Origin: Collybia mongolica
Taxonomy: Eukaryota > Basidiomycota > Agaricomycetes > Agaricales > Clitocybaceae
Length of the DNA: 64,000 nucleotides
Direction of reading: 5' to 3'
Assembly: GCA_013420905.1 (NCBI GenBank)
Contig: JAAXNY010000009.1
Span: 3,507,880-3,571,879 of the forward strand
Positions 50,297-59,350 of this stretch are shown one piece after another (position 1 is the stretch's first letter; the number at the start of each line of letters is the position of its first letter). Made by a program: the position numbers and the translations under genes. Under the pieces are notes generated by a model. It saw nothing but the letters and a program-made list of their open reading frames with translations. It ran no database searches and was not told the DNA's origin.

Positions 50297-52054
50297 CGTG
50301 TCTTTGCAAGTCTTTCGAGCGATATGGGAGAGTATGAGAGTATGTTGGGTGGAAGATGAAGACCAGCGCGCGAGCGGCTAAACGGGAAGTCGGAAGCCAC
50401 GGTTCAGTCACCGTTCGGCATGATCTGTGCCGATGGCCCCAATTATCATCAACATAACACCGCTCTAATCTGAAGCGATTGGAGCTAACAATACCGCTGG
50501 CAGTCGATAGCGATGTGAACATTGTACCTCGATACATACCTTACAATGTACCGCATATGGTTTACAAAGTAGCCGAAATATTGGGCCCAGTTACAGGGGT
50601 CTGATGTGGGCCAAATGAAAGCGAGATAAAAATGCATTCTATTGGTGTTTGGATACCTTGGACACTCAAAGTCAAGGGAAAGCAGGGATACAGTGCCGGC
50701 GGTGTGTTTAAATATAGTTCGACGTGGAAAATATGTTAGTGAGACCGAAGAAATTCGTACGGGTCAATTATATTTGGACCAGGCTCGCGTTATTGTTAGT
50801 AACTCCCAAAATAAACACCCTTCGCCACCTCAGCAGGTCAATTTTCCTCGCAGGAAGACGCAGTATGTTGATTTAATATGAATCCGGGACGAGTGCTGAA
50901 GTGATAGCAAGGTGCTCTTCTCGGGTCTCCAATTCACACGCGGAGAGTACGGAAGGCCGAGAGCGTCCGAAGAACGTCATAGCGTGTTGACGTTGGATGT
51001 ACTATGAAGCTGACATGGGAGTAAACATGGTCGACGGTTGGTCGACATGCCGTAGGATCATTAGCTGACTGCGCAGACTTCTCCCCAATAGGGACCCATG
51101 AAATCCGAGGAGTTAGACGGGGACAGAACCAAGATGCTGTACTTGATCAATCGAATAATCTGAGCAGCACAGAGTAAACGTTATGGCCAATGCTCTGGAG
51201 GTTTATCAGCCGTCCTGAAGACACGATTCTTGGCCCTATTCCAAAATTTTACTAGACGTGATTTCCGACGTCCTAACAGGTGTTTTCCTATCGGGGACTG
51301 GTAACCTGCGAGGGAAGCCACGAAAACCGGTGTACTGCCGAGAAGACCACACGTTGCTACTAGATAGACCTAGGTCATAGCATATTGTCGCCTTGTTAGG
51401 ATCTGCCGAGCAGGGGACAACGTACAATAGGCTCCATTGCAGTGTGCTTCACCAGCCTCAACAAATATTCAACGGCAATTACTTCGACGTTGCTTGTAAT
51501 ATTAATCGTACCATGGTCTAAGATCCTTTTCGAAAATTCGGTATTCGGCACCGAAGCAGGTGAAATTGTTGTCTGGATGCCACGGGGGTTTGCACCGGGT
51601 TTGTTCACAATGAGGACTGGGTTTCGTATTTTGTAGCTGCGTAGTTGATGCAGTCGATGGTTAGATATTGTTATCGTCAGCCGATTATCTGGCGTCTGGA
51701 AATTCTTCCGTACTTTCTCCTTTGGGGGGCTTTCTTCCACGAAATTCACGACCTGGATATGGATGGGTGAGTAAAGGAAGAATAATGAGCTATACTGGCC
51801 TGTTATGTTTCGGTGATCCTGCGACGTGTCGGTCGACTATGAGAAGGAATGAATGTTGTAGATCAGAGTGTGTTATTGAGAGATAGAGTCGAACTTGTTT
51901 GCGACTGTATTGCCTCAAAGCGCGTTGGCTGTGCAGGCTCGCGTGGGAACCACGTGGCTTCTCGTTTTGGACACGCTCCGAAAACCTTTGACACCACACA
52001 ACACATCCACCTCCGTTGCGCCCAACACTCGCTCCACCCGTAACGTCTGTCAAA
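50297..52054. other. intergenic between MADS-box gene and RPP1
   Basis: Contains the divergent upstream regions of both genes. A minus-strand frame at 51396-51749 (117 codons, including TPDNRLTITISNHRLHQLRS) has natural composition but no recognised motif; it may be an exon of an unknown gene. The 60 bases before the RPP1 ATG are C-rich, as is common for fungal ribosomal protein genes. Confidence 0.4.
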
Positions 52055-52628
52055 ATGGTAAGTTTCCGTCCCTAAAGGTCTTTCTGAGGGCATCCAGCCA
52101 GTTTTTACGGTCGTTGGGCCCCACTTTTGGATGGATGCGGTCCATTTTCGTTGGATAACAGTGCTGATCGAGTTTTGTTACAATCGCAGTCTTCAGACCT
52201 CGCCGCAACATACGCCGCCCTCATCCTTGCCGATGATGGTATCGAAATCACAGTGCGTTTTATATATCTACTCATACAGATCCCTTTTTGTACTGACGAT
52301 ATTGCGATAACCAGTCAGACAAAATCCTCACACTAACAAACGCCGCTAACGTCGAGTTGGAGCCAATCTGGGCATCACTGCTCGCAAAAGCACTGGAGGG
52401 AAAGAACGTGAAGGAGCTCCTATCGACCGTCGGATCAGGTGGAGGTGCACCTGCTGCTGGCGCCCCTGTGGCCGCTGCTGCCGGTGGTGTTGCTGCCGAG
52501 GCACCAAAAGAGGAGGAGAAGCCTGAAGAGAAGGAGGAATCTGATGAGGATATGGTGCGTCTTCTCTGGTCCCTCTCTTCGACCTGTAATCTGATGTATG
52601 CGTGCAGGGCTTCGGTCTCTTCGATTAG
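52055..52628 (+). CDS. RPP1: 60S acidic ribosomal protein P1
   Basis: Component of the ribosomal stalk that recruits translation GTPases; pairs with P2 on P0. Four exons: 52055-52057 (the ATG alone), 52190-52252, 52315-52554 and 52608-52628, giving 108 aa. The N-terminal helix domain reads [20 protein letters not shown] and [20 protein letters not shown]; an Ala/Gly/Pro hinge ([17 protein letters not shown]) and a charged [15 protein letters not shown] segment lead to the universal stalk tail GFGLFD, which is encoded by the last exon. Length and layout fit the family exactly. The start codon is immediately followed by a donor (ATG|GTAAGT). Confidence 0.96.
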
Positions 52629-53906
52629 TGTTTTTATATCTTTCACCTCGCTTTTGTCCGCTGTATATCCTTGTACCGCGTCATCAAAAATACTCTTCAA
52701 ACACTAGTCGACGTTACTGATTTACTCGGGCTAATTTCTGCCTCCTATGCTGCGCGCGCAAACATTCATCGTCTCCAGAACGATTTTTCTCTCTTGGAGG
52801 CTAGCATATTATTGGAGGTTCTCAGACACATTTCCTTCGCTCTCAACGTTCAGCATTGGAACCCATTCAAAATAGATCCTCTGTGCTGCGTATAAGTCCG
52901 GGTATAGTTTACTGTGAACATATCATGTCTAAAGTATACAATCGACTGGCGCGATCAAGCGAATAAGTCATAAAATGGCGTGTATTCTGCACCTAACCCG
53001 TACAGGGGACGGTTTTAAATGGCCGACAAACCCAGTAGTGCTGGAGGGACGTCTAATATCAGCGAGTGCAGCGTTTCTTGATAGTAAAAGTTTCACCTCG
53101 TTAACCTCCATACATGTAGATCCTGCAGCGCAGAGCCTAGGCCCTTTGAAAGCCTTCCCTGTACTCTCGCCTTTAACCAACCAATAACTTATGGCGAAAA
53201 CAGTACTCACCGCCACATTGCGAATGCTTAATGGACAGTAAGTAACCTCTATAACTCGCTCAAATCTGGTACTTACTGCCGGAATACCTCCCCAGTCTCC
53301 TGAAGCCGTCGAATAACACGTAGTTTCGGGCCAATGGAGCGATGAGTCTGTTGCCCTCGTCGGCGGAGCCGTGATTACACTAGCGACCTGGGAGTATCAC
53401 GGGTATTTATCACCACTGAAAATTCGAAAGAGAGACCGACGCATACCGCTAAGGAACATAGACAGCTCGTTGTGGCGGCCCATATCAGCATGCGGGAACA
53501 AACACGCCGTGGTGACTGCTTCATCGTAGCTTGGGAGGGTGGCACGCCAGGTCATCGCAGCCGTTCTATGCAAACATTTTAACGAGTCGGAGATTTGGCT
53601 GGTGGGTCGAGGTCACGATGTGTGGGAGAACAATGATGCCGGCAAAGATGGGGAAAGGTCGGGGTATATTTCGGGAGTCGGCCCACCAAACATGTCTAAC
53701 GCGGTTTTCGTTGTAGATTTGTGTTGAGGTGAGTTGTCGCATGATGTCTGTGGGCTGTCTATCTCAATTCTCAGCAGGGACATGTGGAGGTTTTAAAAGT
53801 ACACGTAGTACTCGGTAATGGATTGGAGAAACAACTTGGTAGAAAGTCGGGAAAAGGGTACATTGATCTTAGCGGCTCATAGGTTCATACGGCGTCTATG
53901 AATAGG
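52629..53906. other. unassigned; possible minus-strand gene fragments
   Basis: Minus-strand sequence holds plausible exon pieces with splice donors: MTWRATLPSYDEAVTTACLF from 53555 with GTATGC at 53446, VASVITAPPTRATDSSLHW from 53387 with GTAAGT, and a donor GTGAGT near 53205. Joining them in phase meets a stop, so either the model is incomplete or the gene is broken. No family is recognised. Confidence 0.3.
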
Positions 53907-53965
53907 AGGGAACGAGCAACCGAGCGAAGCGAGGTTGCGAGTGACTTTGGTATGATGAGTTGCGT
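53907..53965. repeat. displaced copy of the telomeric mini-element end
   Basis: About 59 bases nearly identical to 58024-58086 (AGGGAGGAACGAGCAACCGA at the right-hand copy), including the GCAACC/GGTTGC hairpin and the TGATGAGTTGCGTTA end. Here no telomere repeat precedes it, and the match stops exactly where the TTATGGGG repeat begins. Confidence 0.75.
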
Positions 53966-54265
53966 TATGGGGTTATTTTTTATTGGACAGGGATTGAACA
54001 GGGATTTAAATTACAGGGATGAGCAGGGATTGGGAGTAGGGATGGGCAGGGATTGGGAGCAGGGATGAGCAGAGATGAGCAGGGATTGGGAGTAGGATTG
54101 AGAGACAGATGGAATTCCTTTCCATCATAGGTACAGTTCATTCAACTTTACTACTACTACCATTGTACTTCTGAGTCTATCATGTCTACTTTCTTGAATA
54201 AACATACTAGCACATGAGGTTTGACGAACCTCACATCCTTGAGTCCATGTTCCCTAATGCCACAA
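53966..54265. mobile_element. TTATGGGG-repeat, copy 1 (interrupted)
   Basis: Starts with TTATGGGG (first base 53961-53966), followed by ATTTTTTATTGG, a short G-rich minisatellite (about 53987-54100) and a unique tail reaching AATGCCACAA at 54265. The same order recurs from about 55190. Copy 1 stops exactly at the TG of a gypsy LTR. No coding sequence is seen, so it is a non-autonomous element or a dispersed repeat. Confidence 0.6.
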
Positions 54266-54585
54266 TGTAACGGGCAAGGCACGGTCCAAGGCCGTTAGAC
54301 GAGAATTACGAGAGAATGCGAGTGAGCAAGAGGTTTTCGAGCGAACGAGGACCCGAAACTGGCGTTGATTCCACGAAGTCCTACAAACTGCTAACCGGCC
54401 ACCATATATGGCCGGAACTATCCGATGTAAATAATCAGAGTCCGTTTGACTAAGTCGAAGGGAGTCCGTAAGTACGAGAGACCATAGGTAAGTAAGTGAG
54501 GCAATAATCATAATAATAGTCCGTGATATGTACTAAAGAGTCCATAGGAGACAAGAGACCGTGGTCCGAAGACCTGACCCTCACA
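54266..54585 (-). mobile_element. LTR of a Ty3/gypsy retrotransposon
   Basis: A 320-bp stretch that starts TGTGAGGG and ends CGTTACA on the minus strand (TG..CA termini). It is directly preceded, in element sense, by a polypurine tract AAAAGGGGGATAA (54586-54598) and by the end of an integrase frame, so it is the 3' LTR. CACAA at 54261-54265 may be one target-site copy. The 5' LTR is not in the window. Confidence 0.65.
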
Positions 54586-54621
54586 TTATCCCCCTTTTGA
54601 GGAGAAAACATGCGCGTCAGG

Positions 54622-55192
54622 CTACCGATTAGGTATCCTGGGGTCGTAGCGTTGAGCGGCTTTCGACACACGACCAGTGCGGGTCGTGGTCTGGATGGGA
54701 GGCTCGTACTCAGATCTCAATCTCTGACGTACGGCGGGAGGCGAGGCAGGACGAGCGGCAGTGACAGGGATGGTAGGAACGGGCAGAGCGGCAGCGGGAG
54801 GCGCGGGAGCGAGCGGGGTTTGAGGCACAGCAAGCACGGGATCTGTGTGAGGGGAAGAAGTCTGAGGAGTTAGTTCAGTAGAAACGGAAGGAGTGTCGGT
54901 AGGTATAGGAATAGAAAATGATTGATTAATAACGAGAGTGTGAGGACGAGGAGCACGTGGGTGACGACGGTGAAAGCGATCGAGGAGTTCATTCTGGGAG
55001 GTAGGAATGTCGGAGAGAGGGATCCATGCATTTTCGGACTCTGGGAGATTTTTCCATCGTACGAAATATTCATAGCGATGACCGATTTTTCGAGCATCGT
55101 GGATTGTTTGAATGGAAAGTGCGGGATCGTCGGCGAGTTCGAAGGGTTTGGGGGAAGCATGAGGACGGAAGAGGGAAGGATCACGATAGGGT
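54622..55192 (-). pseudogene. Ty3/gypsy integrase C-terminus with chromodomain (fragment)
   Basis: One open minus-strand frame of about 190 codons, without its beginning. It starts PYRDPSLFRPHASPKPFELA and continues through a chromodomain: YEYFVRWKNLPESENAWIPL and then SDIPTSQNELLDRFHRRH, with the aromatic and acidic residues usual for chromoviral integrases. A Pro/Ala-rich tail ends RYDPRIPNR and a stop. The rest of gag-pol is missing: the frame is cut at about 55192, where the second TTATGGGG repeat starts. Chromodomains guide chromovirus integration to marked chromatin; this piece cannot be active alone. Confidence 0.75.
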
Positions 55193-55648
55193 TATGGGGC
55201 TATTTTTTATTGGACAGGGATTGAACAGGGATTTAAATTACAGGGATGAGCAGGGATTGGGAGTAGGGATGGGCAGGGATTGGGAGCAGGGATGAGCAGG
55301 GATGGGCAGGGATTGGGAGCAGGGATGAGCAGGGATGGGCAGGGATTGGGAGTAGGGATGGGCAGGGATTGGGAGCAGGGATGAGCAGGGATGGGCAGGG
55401 ATTGGGAGCAGGGATGAGCAGGGATGGGCAGGGATTGGGAGCAGGGATGAGCAGGGATGAGCAGGGATTGGGAGTAGGATTGAGAGACAGATGGAATTCC
55501 TTTCCATCATAGGTACAGTTCATTCAACTTTACTACTACTACCATTGTACTTCTGAGTCTATCATGTCTACTTTCTTGAATAAACATACTAGCACATGAG
55601 GTTTGACGAACCTCGCATCCTTGAGTCCATGTTCCCTAATGCCACAAT
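55193..55648. mobile_element. TTATGGGG-repeat, copy 2
   Basis: Same start and order as copy 1 but with an expanded minisatellite, and it continues past AATGCCACAA into TAGGCTGATGAGG, the sequence interrupted by the LTR in copy 1. It begins inside the gypsy integrase frame. Confidence 0.6.
55239..55475. repeat. G-rich 33-bp minisatellite
   Basis: About seven tandem units built from AGGGATTGGGAGC (or AGGGATTGGGAGT), AGGGATGAGC and AGGGATGGGC. Runs of three G recur every 7-10 bases on the plus strand, so G-quadruplex formation is possible. A shorter array of the same motifs is at about 53987-54100. Minus-strand frames reading Pro/Ser/Ile repeats here are shadows. Confidence 0.85.
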
Positions 55649-56064
55649 AGGCTGATGAGGATAAAAGTGAAGAGTCTAAGAGGTTTGGCATTGCAAGCCT
55701 CAGCTCGCTCTATTTTATCACTACTATTGACCATCAATCAGAGCCCACCAAATGAATTTTCTTGATAACAACAACAATTCTGGTGTGTGAGGTTCGTCGA
55801 ACCTCACATTTACTTCTGAGTCTATCATGCCTACTCTCTTGAACAAACATACTAGCACATGAGGTTCGACGAACCTCACATCCTTGAGTCCATGTTCCCA
55901 AATGCCTCAATAGGCTGATGAGGATAAAAATGAAGAGTCTAAGAAGTTTGGCATTGTAAGCCTCGGCTCGCTCTATTTTATTACTACTATTGATCATCAA
56001 TCAGAGCCCACCAAATGCAATTTCTTGATAACAATTCTGGTGTGTGAGGTTCGTCGAACCTCGC
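55547..56064. repeat. ~260-bp tandem repeat, two copies
   Basis: Units at about 55547-55809 and 55810-56064 share CTTCTGAGTCTATCATG at the start, a palindrome box, TGAGTCCATGTTCCC, GGCTGATGAGGATAAAA, a CTCGCTCTATTTTAT stretch and a second palindrome at the end. A partial unit is at 54167-54265 in copy 1 of the TTATGGGG repeat. Confidence 0.8.
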
Positions 56065-56269
56065 GTTTCCGAGTAACAACACTTCCAAATGCTCCAATAG
56101 ATGCGAGGTTCCACGAACCTCACATTTTGTTCACTGGTGTTTGCTGGGTGATGAGAGAGACTATGAGACGAGACTCTATGAGCCTCGCTTCGAACGCGAG
56201 AAAACCGGGGATGATGTGTTTGGTTTGGTTGGTTTGGTTAGAACTGACCGTCTGACGGTCCAATGCGAA

Positions 56270-57177
56270 GCCATGAAGAATACAGCAGTAACAACTAAGA
56301 AACTAATTAGATGACAAAGTGTGGCGCGGGCAGAGCTCGGTGATCCTCGAAATCAACTTACTTTGTGGAATGCAATTCTAGGTGATAGACACCACCTTGA
56401 CAATTCTATCTGAGGTCAGAAGAACTCGAGTACACCAATAGCCCTAAGTAATGATGAGATAACTAACTAGAATAATAGCAAGATCACCGAAGGGTGGAAT
56501 GAGGTTTGATGAGCCTCGAGAATGGCACACCTGGAACTCGATAACGAGTGGCCAATCCCGTTTGATAACCTACTCACATTATTTGAACCCGGGTGCAATC
56601 TTTGATCAGCTGTTCGTACATGGGATATCCTCGCCAGTAGGACGGGGAGTTTTTACACTAACTCAATACCTCGCGTGAGATAGGCGAGGTTCGTCGAGCC
56701 TCACATTTACTCACCTGATGTGCTGCGACTAGGGGTGGCTGGTTCAGTTACGTTGGTTCGGTCGTGCCTCAGGACATTTGCGGACCTTATTCAATGACCG
56801 GAGATGAGACTCGTCGAGCTTTGCGCAATATGCATACCTCCCATGCGATAACACCAAGGATGAAAGCGAGGTTCGTGGAACCTCGCGTTCTGCTCATTTG
56901 GTAACTGCAAATTGCAGGACTTCAGTTCGACAATGCTCATAAGACTCACCTTTTTATCGCACAGCCGGGAGCAGTACTCATTCTTGTTCTTGTGATTATT
57001 CTGGTTGATGAAGAACCAAGGTCGAACTGAATAAAGATGCAGGTATTAGCGCGATGCAATTAAATATTAGAAGTATCTATTAGTCGCCAAGAAACACTAT
57101 CAAAAAATACTAGACTACAAGATTATATACAAATGGAAGGTAGGTAGAGTAATTACATAGAATAGGACAATGGCGGC
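56270..57177. other. intergenic with palindrome boxes
   Basis: Holds three palindromes (near 56501, 56686 and 56868). Minus-strand donor-like sites (for example GTGAGTCTTATG near 56944) suggest possible exons, but no frame with a motif could be joined. Confidence 0.4.
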
Positions 57178-57807
57178 TCAATCGGCCAGCCAACCAAAAT
57201 GAACAGCAAGAGCGGGACGGGCGCAAATAGGGCCTACCCCGAAATTAGACTACAAAAACAATCAGAATGAAAGACTTACAGGACATTCTATCGTCATTCT
57301 CGCCCATGGTCGGCAGGTTGAAGACGCATTTCTGTTTTTAAGTTGCATAAGTTAGCTGTCTGCGAACGGGAATCGACTTACCTGGCAGTACCATAAGCGA
57401 CGGCACGTACAAGTCAGGAGATGTGGTTCGCGAGAGGCTGGATCCTCGAGACAGATCTTGAAGGACTTAGACGAGGAGGGGGTAGGAAAATCAAGTCAAC
57501 TCACCGGGCACATAGTGTCCTCGCGCCAGTGAGGATCCTATGTACTATAAGGCCGAAGCAAGAAGCGAAGAAATAAAACTTACCGACGCCTCATCCTCGA
57601 AGAAACGCTGAACCAATTGCGATGCTGGAAGGCCTGCTCGGCGAACGGACTCCATAAGAATCTCAAAGGGAATGAGTTACGCCATGCTCGATATGAAGAG
57701 AAGCGTACCTTGTGAATCCTTTCCCGAGAAAAAACACCTAGGAACGCCGGCGGGAGGGCCAGACGGAGAGATGAAACCCATGTTATACCGCGCGAGATGA
57801 TGGGCAT
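57178..57807 (-). CDS. small RING-type zinc-finger protein
   Basis: Predicted 130-aa protein from six short exons in phase: 57807-57709, 57661-57584, 57537-57505, 57456-57382, 57331-57280 and 57233-57178; introns 43-50 nt. Cysteines at residues 69, 72, 86, 88, 94, 97, 113 and 116 form C-x2-C-x13-C-x-C-x5-C-x2-C-x15-C-x2-C, seen as CPICLED, LLTCTCRRLWYCQKC and SCPICARP. This resembles a RING finger with Cys where His is usual. RING proteins are mostly E3 ubiquitin ligases; activity here is inferred. The N-terminus (MPIISRGITWVSSLRLALPP) is moderately hydrophobic, followed by a charged helix VQRFFEDEAS. The cysteine pattern emerges only when the exons are joined, which supports the model. It lies just inside the telomere-type array. 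Confidence 0.78.
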
Positions 57808-57957
57808 GGAAGTGGTGGTGGTAGTTCAAGAGAGTGAGGTTGACTAAGTTATAAGAGCGCTTGAAGTGAATTATAAAGTTTGTTAGCAGATACTGCGTCG
57901 TGTGCGAAATGAAAGACAGAAGCTATTCGAAAAGTTAGGGACTCACTGTAATATGGT

Positions 57958-58026
57958 GGTTAGGGTTAAAAAAGACGGAGTAGTCGCCTTAACAATCAGA
58001 TATCTTCAAGTGAGTTAGGGTTAGGG
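57958..58026 (+). repeat. telomere-type TTAGGG repeats, innermost
   Basis: GGTTAGGGTT at about 57958-57967, a 45-bp unique spacer, then GTTAGGGTTAGGG at 58013-58026 directly before the hairpin of the mini-element. The plus strand is the G-rich strand, as it would be toward a right-hand chromosome end. Confidence 0.85.
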
Positions 58027-58207
58027 AGGAACGAGCAACCGAGCGAAGCGAGGTTGCGAGTGACTTAGGTACGATGAGTTGCGTTACAAACAAGCAACAG
58101 GGTTGGGGGAATCCCCCACCCGACCTGTTTCGTATATATACTCATCAGGCCTGTTTGTTAATGTTAATCAGTTTCTCCGCTCGCGCCGCCGCACCGTGAC
58201 GGCGCTT
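58027..58207 (-). mobile_element. telomere-bounded mini-element with hammerhead ribozyme
   Basis: About 180 bp between two TTAGGG tracts. In minus-strand (element) sense it holds a GC-rich hairpin (GCGCCG/CGGCGC, 58183-58205), a hammerhead motif (58158-58086) and, at its 3' end, a hairpin with apical GCTTCGC directly joined to telomere repeat. The 3' end resembles that of the Coprina copies to the right (AGGGAGGA-CGA-CAAC, then GCGAAGC on the plus strand). It has no coding capacity. It may be a non-autonomous partner of Coprina or the 5'-truncated end of a different Penelope-like element. Confidence 0.6.
58086..58158 (-). ncRNA. hammerhead ribozyme motif (type I)
   Basis: Minus-strand reading gives the full core. 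Stem I is ten pairs between ACAAACAGGC (58158-58149) and GCTTGTTTGT (58095-58086), one of them G-U. CTGATGA follows at 58148-58142. Stem II is GTA-TATA-TAC (58141-58132), then GAA at 58131-58129, and A128-U97 opens a long GC-rich stem III (GGTGGGGG/CCCCCAACC). Residue 17 is U at 58096, so cleavage is expected after it. All invariant core bases (CUGANGA, GAA, UH) are present. Hammerheads are known in Penelope-like elements and retrozymes. Confidence 0.85.
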
Positions 58208-58218
58208 TAGGGTTAGGG

Positions 58219-59327
58219 TGGACGACAACAAAAACGCGAAGCGTTTTTGTTGGAGGATATAGTTGAGGGACGGAAAGTTACCGATAAGGATCGATGGAGG
58301 AGACCACCGGTCGGATCCTTTCGTCTTTTAAGACTCTTCAGATCGGTTTTAGGGTGTATACGGGTTGCTGCGGACTTTAGCTTTGTTCCGAAGTTAGGCT
58401 AAAGTCGGGATACTTAGTCATCTACCTGTCAGAGGCGGCCAATGGCCATTTGCGCGCATGACAGATGCGCAGTCGCTTCCATAGCGTCTGGCAGATCGGA
58501 ATAGAACACGACATCGCCGAAGCGGGCTTACTAACTCTGCCCGAAGGCAGTGTGTTGGGCACCAATCGGCGACCGTCTATTAACGACCTTGACAACCTGT
58601 GGGAACGAAGCCGAACGGATTACTCCGGTCAGTTGTAATGATTAGCAACCTTTCACATGTCGCGGTCATTTCGGACCGGGCACGTGGCCTTTAACCGTCC
58701 ATGTCGGGCCGGTGGTCGGATCAAAGTCCGGTCCGGCTCAGGCGGGTTAGGTTGGGTTAACCGGTTAGGGTTAGGTTAGGTTAACGGTTAGGTTAGGGTT
58801 CGGGTTAGCTAATTCGTTCAATGTCAGATTGACGTAGATCGGATGCATTAAGCAAACAAGTACTCACGGTTAGGGTTAGAGTTAGGGTTAGTATGTCTCT
58901 AAGAGCCTCGGTTAATACCGTCTGTCGCTAGGACATAAATCGTGGTACTTACAAAGTATCAACAACGGTTTAATTTTTACCGCTAAGAATAGATGGAAAC
59001 AATACCCACGGGCCGCAACACGAGCGTCCCCGAAGGTAAACAAACGCACGCACGTAAGCGAGCCGTTCCGGGTCTAAGGAGTTCCCCGCACAGGGAAGGG
59101 GATCTACCGGTATATCTCCGCCGATCAAATTCGGCTGCTTTTCGCCACATTGGACTACTTAGACTCACGCTGTCATAAGACCAACGGTCGTGGGACCGAT
59201 AGAGATCTGATAGGTTAACTCCGACCAGGGATGGCAAGAAGCTCACACGCTGCTACGTCCCAAAGCGCCCGATCAACTTGGACCGGGGCAACAGGTTAAG
59301 TTCACACGACGTCCTCCACTCGAGTGG
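58219..59327 (-). mobile_element. Coprina-type Penelope element, 5'-truncated copy
   Basis: A 1.1-kb unit about 95% like 59351-60461, offset 1134 bp. It contains the 3' UTR and only the last eight or so codons of the ORF (ending VEDVV and stop at 59302), then breaks at CGAGTGG into TTAGGG repeats. 5' truncation with an intact 3' end is the usual mark of target-primed or end-primed reverse transcription. Short frames such as 58983-59246 recur in both copies but lie in the UTR and are not taken as genes. Confidence 0.85.
58744..58891 (+). repeat. internal degenerate telomere repeats in the element 3' UTR
   Basis: GGTTAGG and GGTTAGGG variants at 58744-58808 and 58869-58891, repeated at the same place in the full-length copy (about 59877-59942 and 60003-60026). 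They are part of the element, not only at its borders. Confidence 0.85.
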
Positions 59328-59350
59328 TTAGGGTTAGGGTTAGGTTAGGG
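59328..59350 (+). repeat. TTAGGG tract between two Coprina copies
   Basis: About four telomere units, one with a missing G, separate the 5' break of the truncated copy from the 3' end of the full copy. Similar tracts are at 58207-58218 and 63928-63939. Confidence 0.9.

Larger units (their letters stand above)
54215..56884. repeat. family of 17-bp palindromes, consensus GAGGTTCGTCGAACCTC
   Basis: Near-perfect inverted repeats with a single central base at about 54215-54233, 55597-55615, 55786-55808 (arms extended to 11 bp), 55860-55878, 56046-56062, 56105-56121, 56501-56517, 56686-56702 and 56868-56884. Some lie in copies of a larger repeat, but those at 56105, 56501, 56686 and 56868 sit in otherwise different sequence. 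Base changes tend to keep the arms paired. Confidence 0.8.

Noticed and set aside
55233..55523. Minus-strand repeats reading Pro-Ser-Leu-Leu-Ile
   Set aside because: Shadow of the G-rich minisatellite, open in more than one frame.
54215..56884. Regular palindromes considered as a CRISPR-like array
   Set aside because: Spacing is irregular, spacers are partly repeated, and the genome is eukaryotic.
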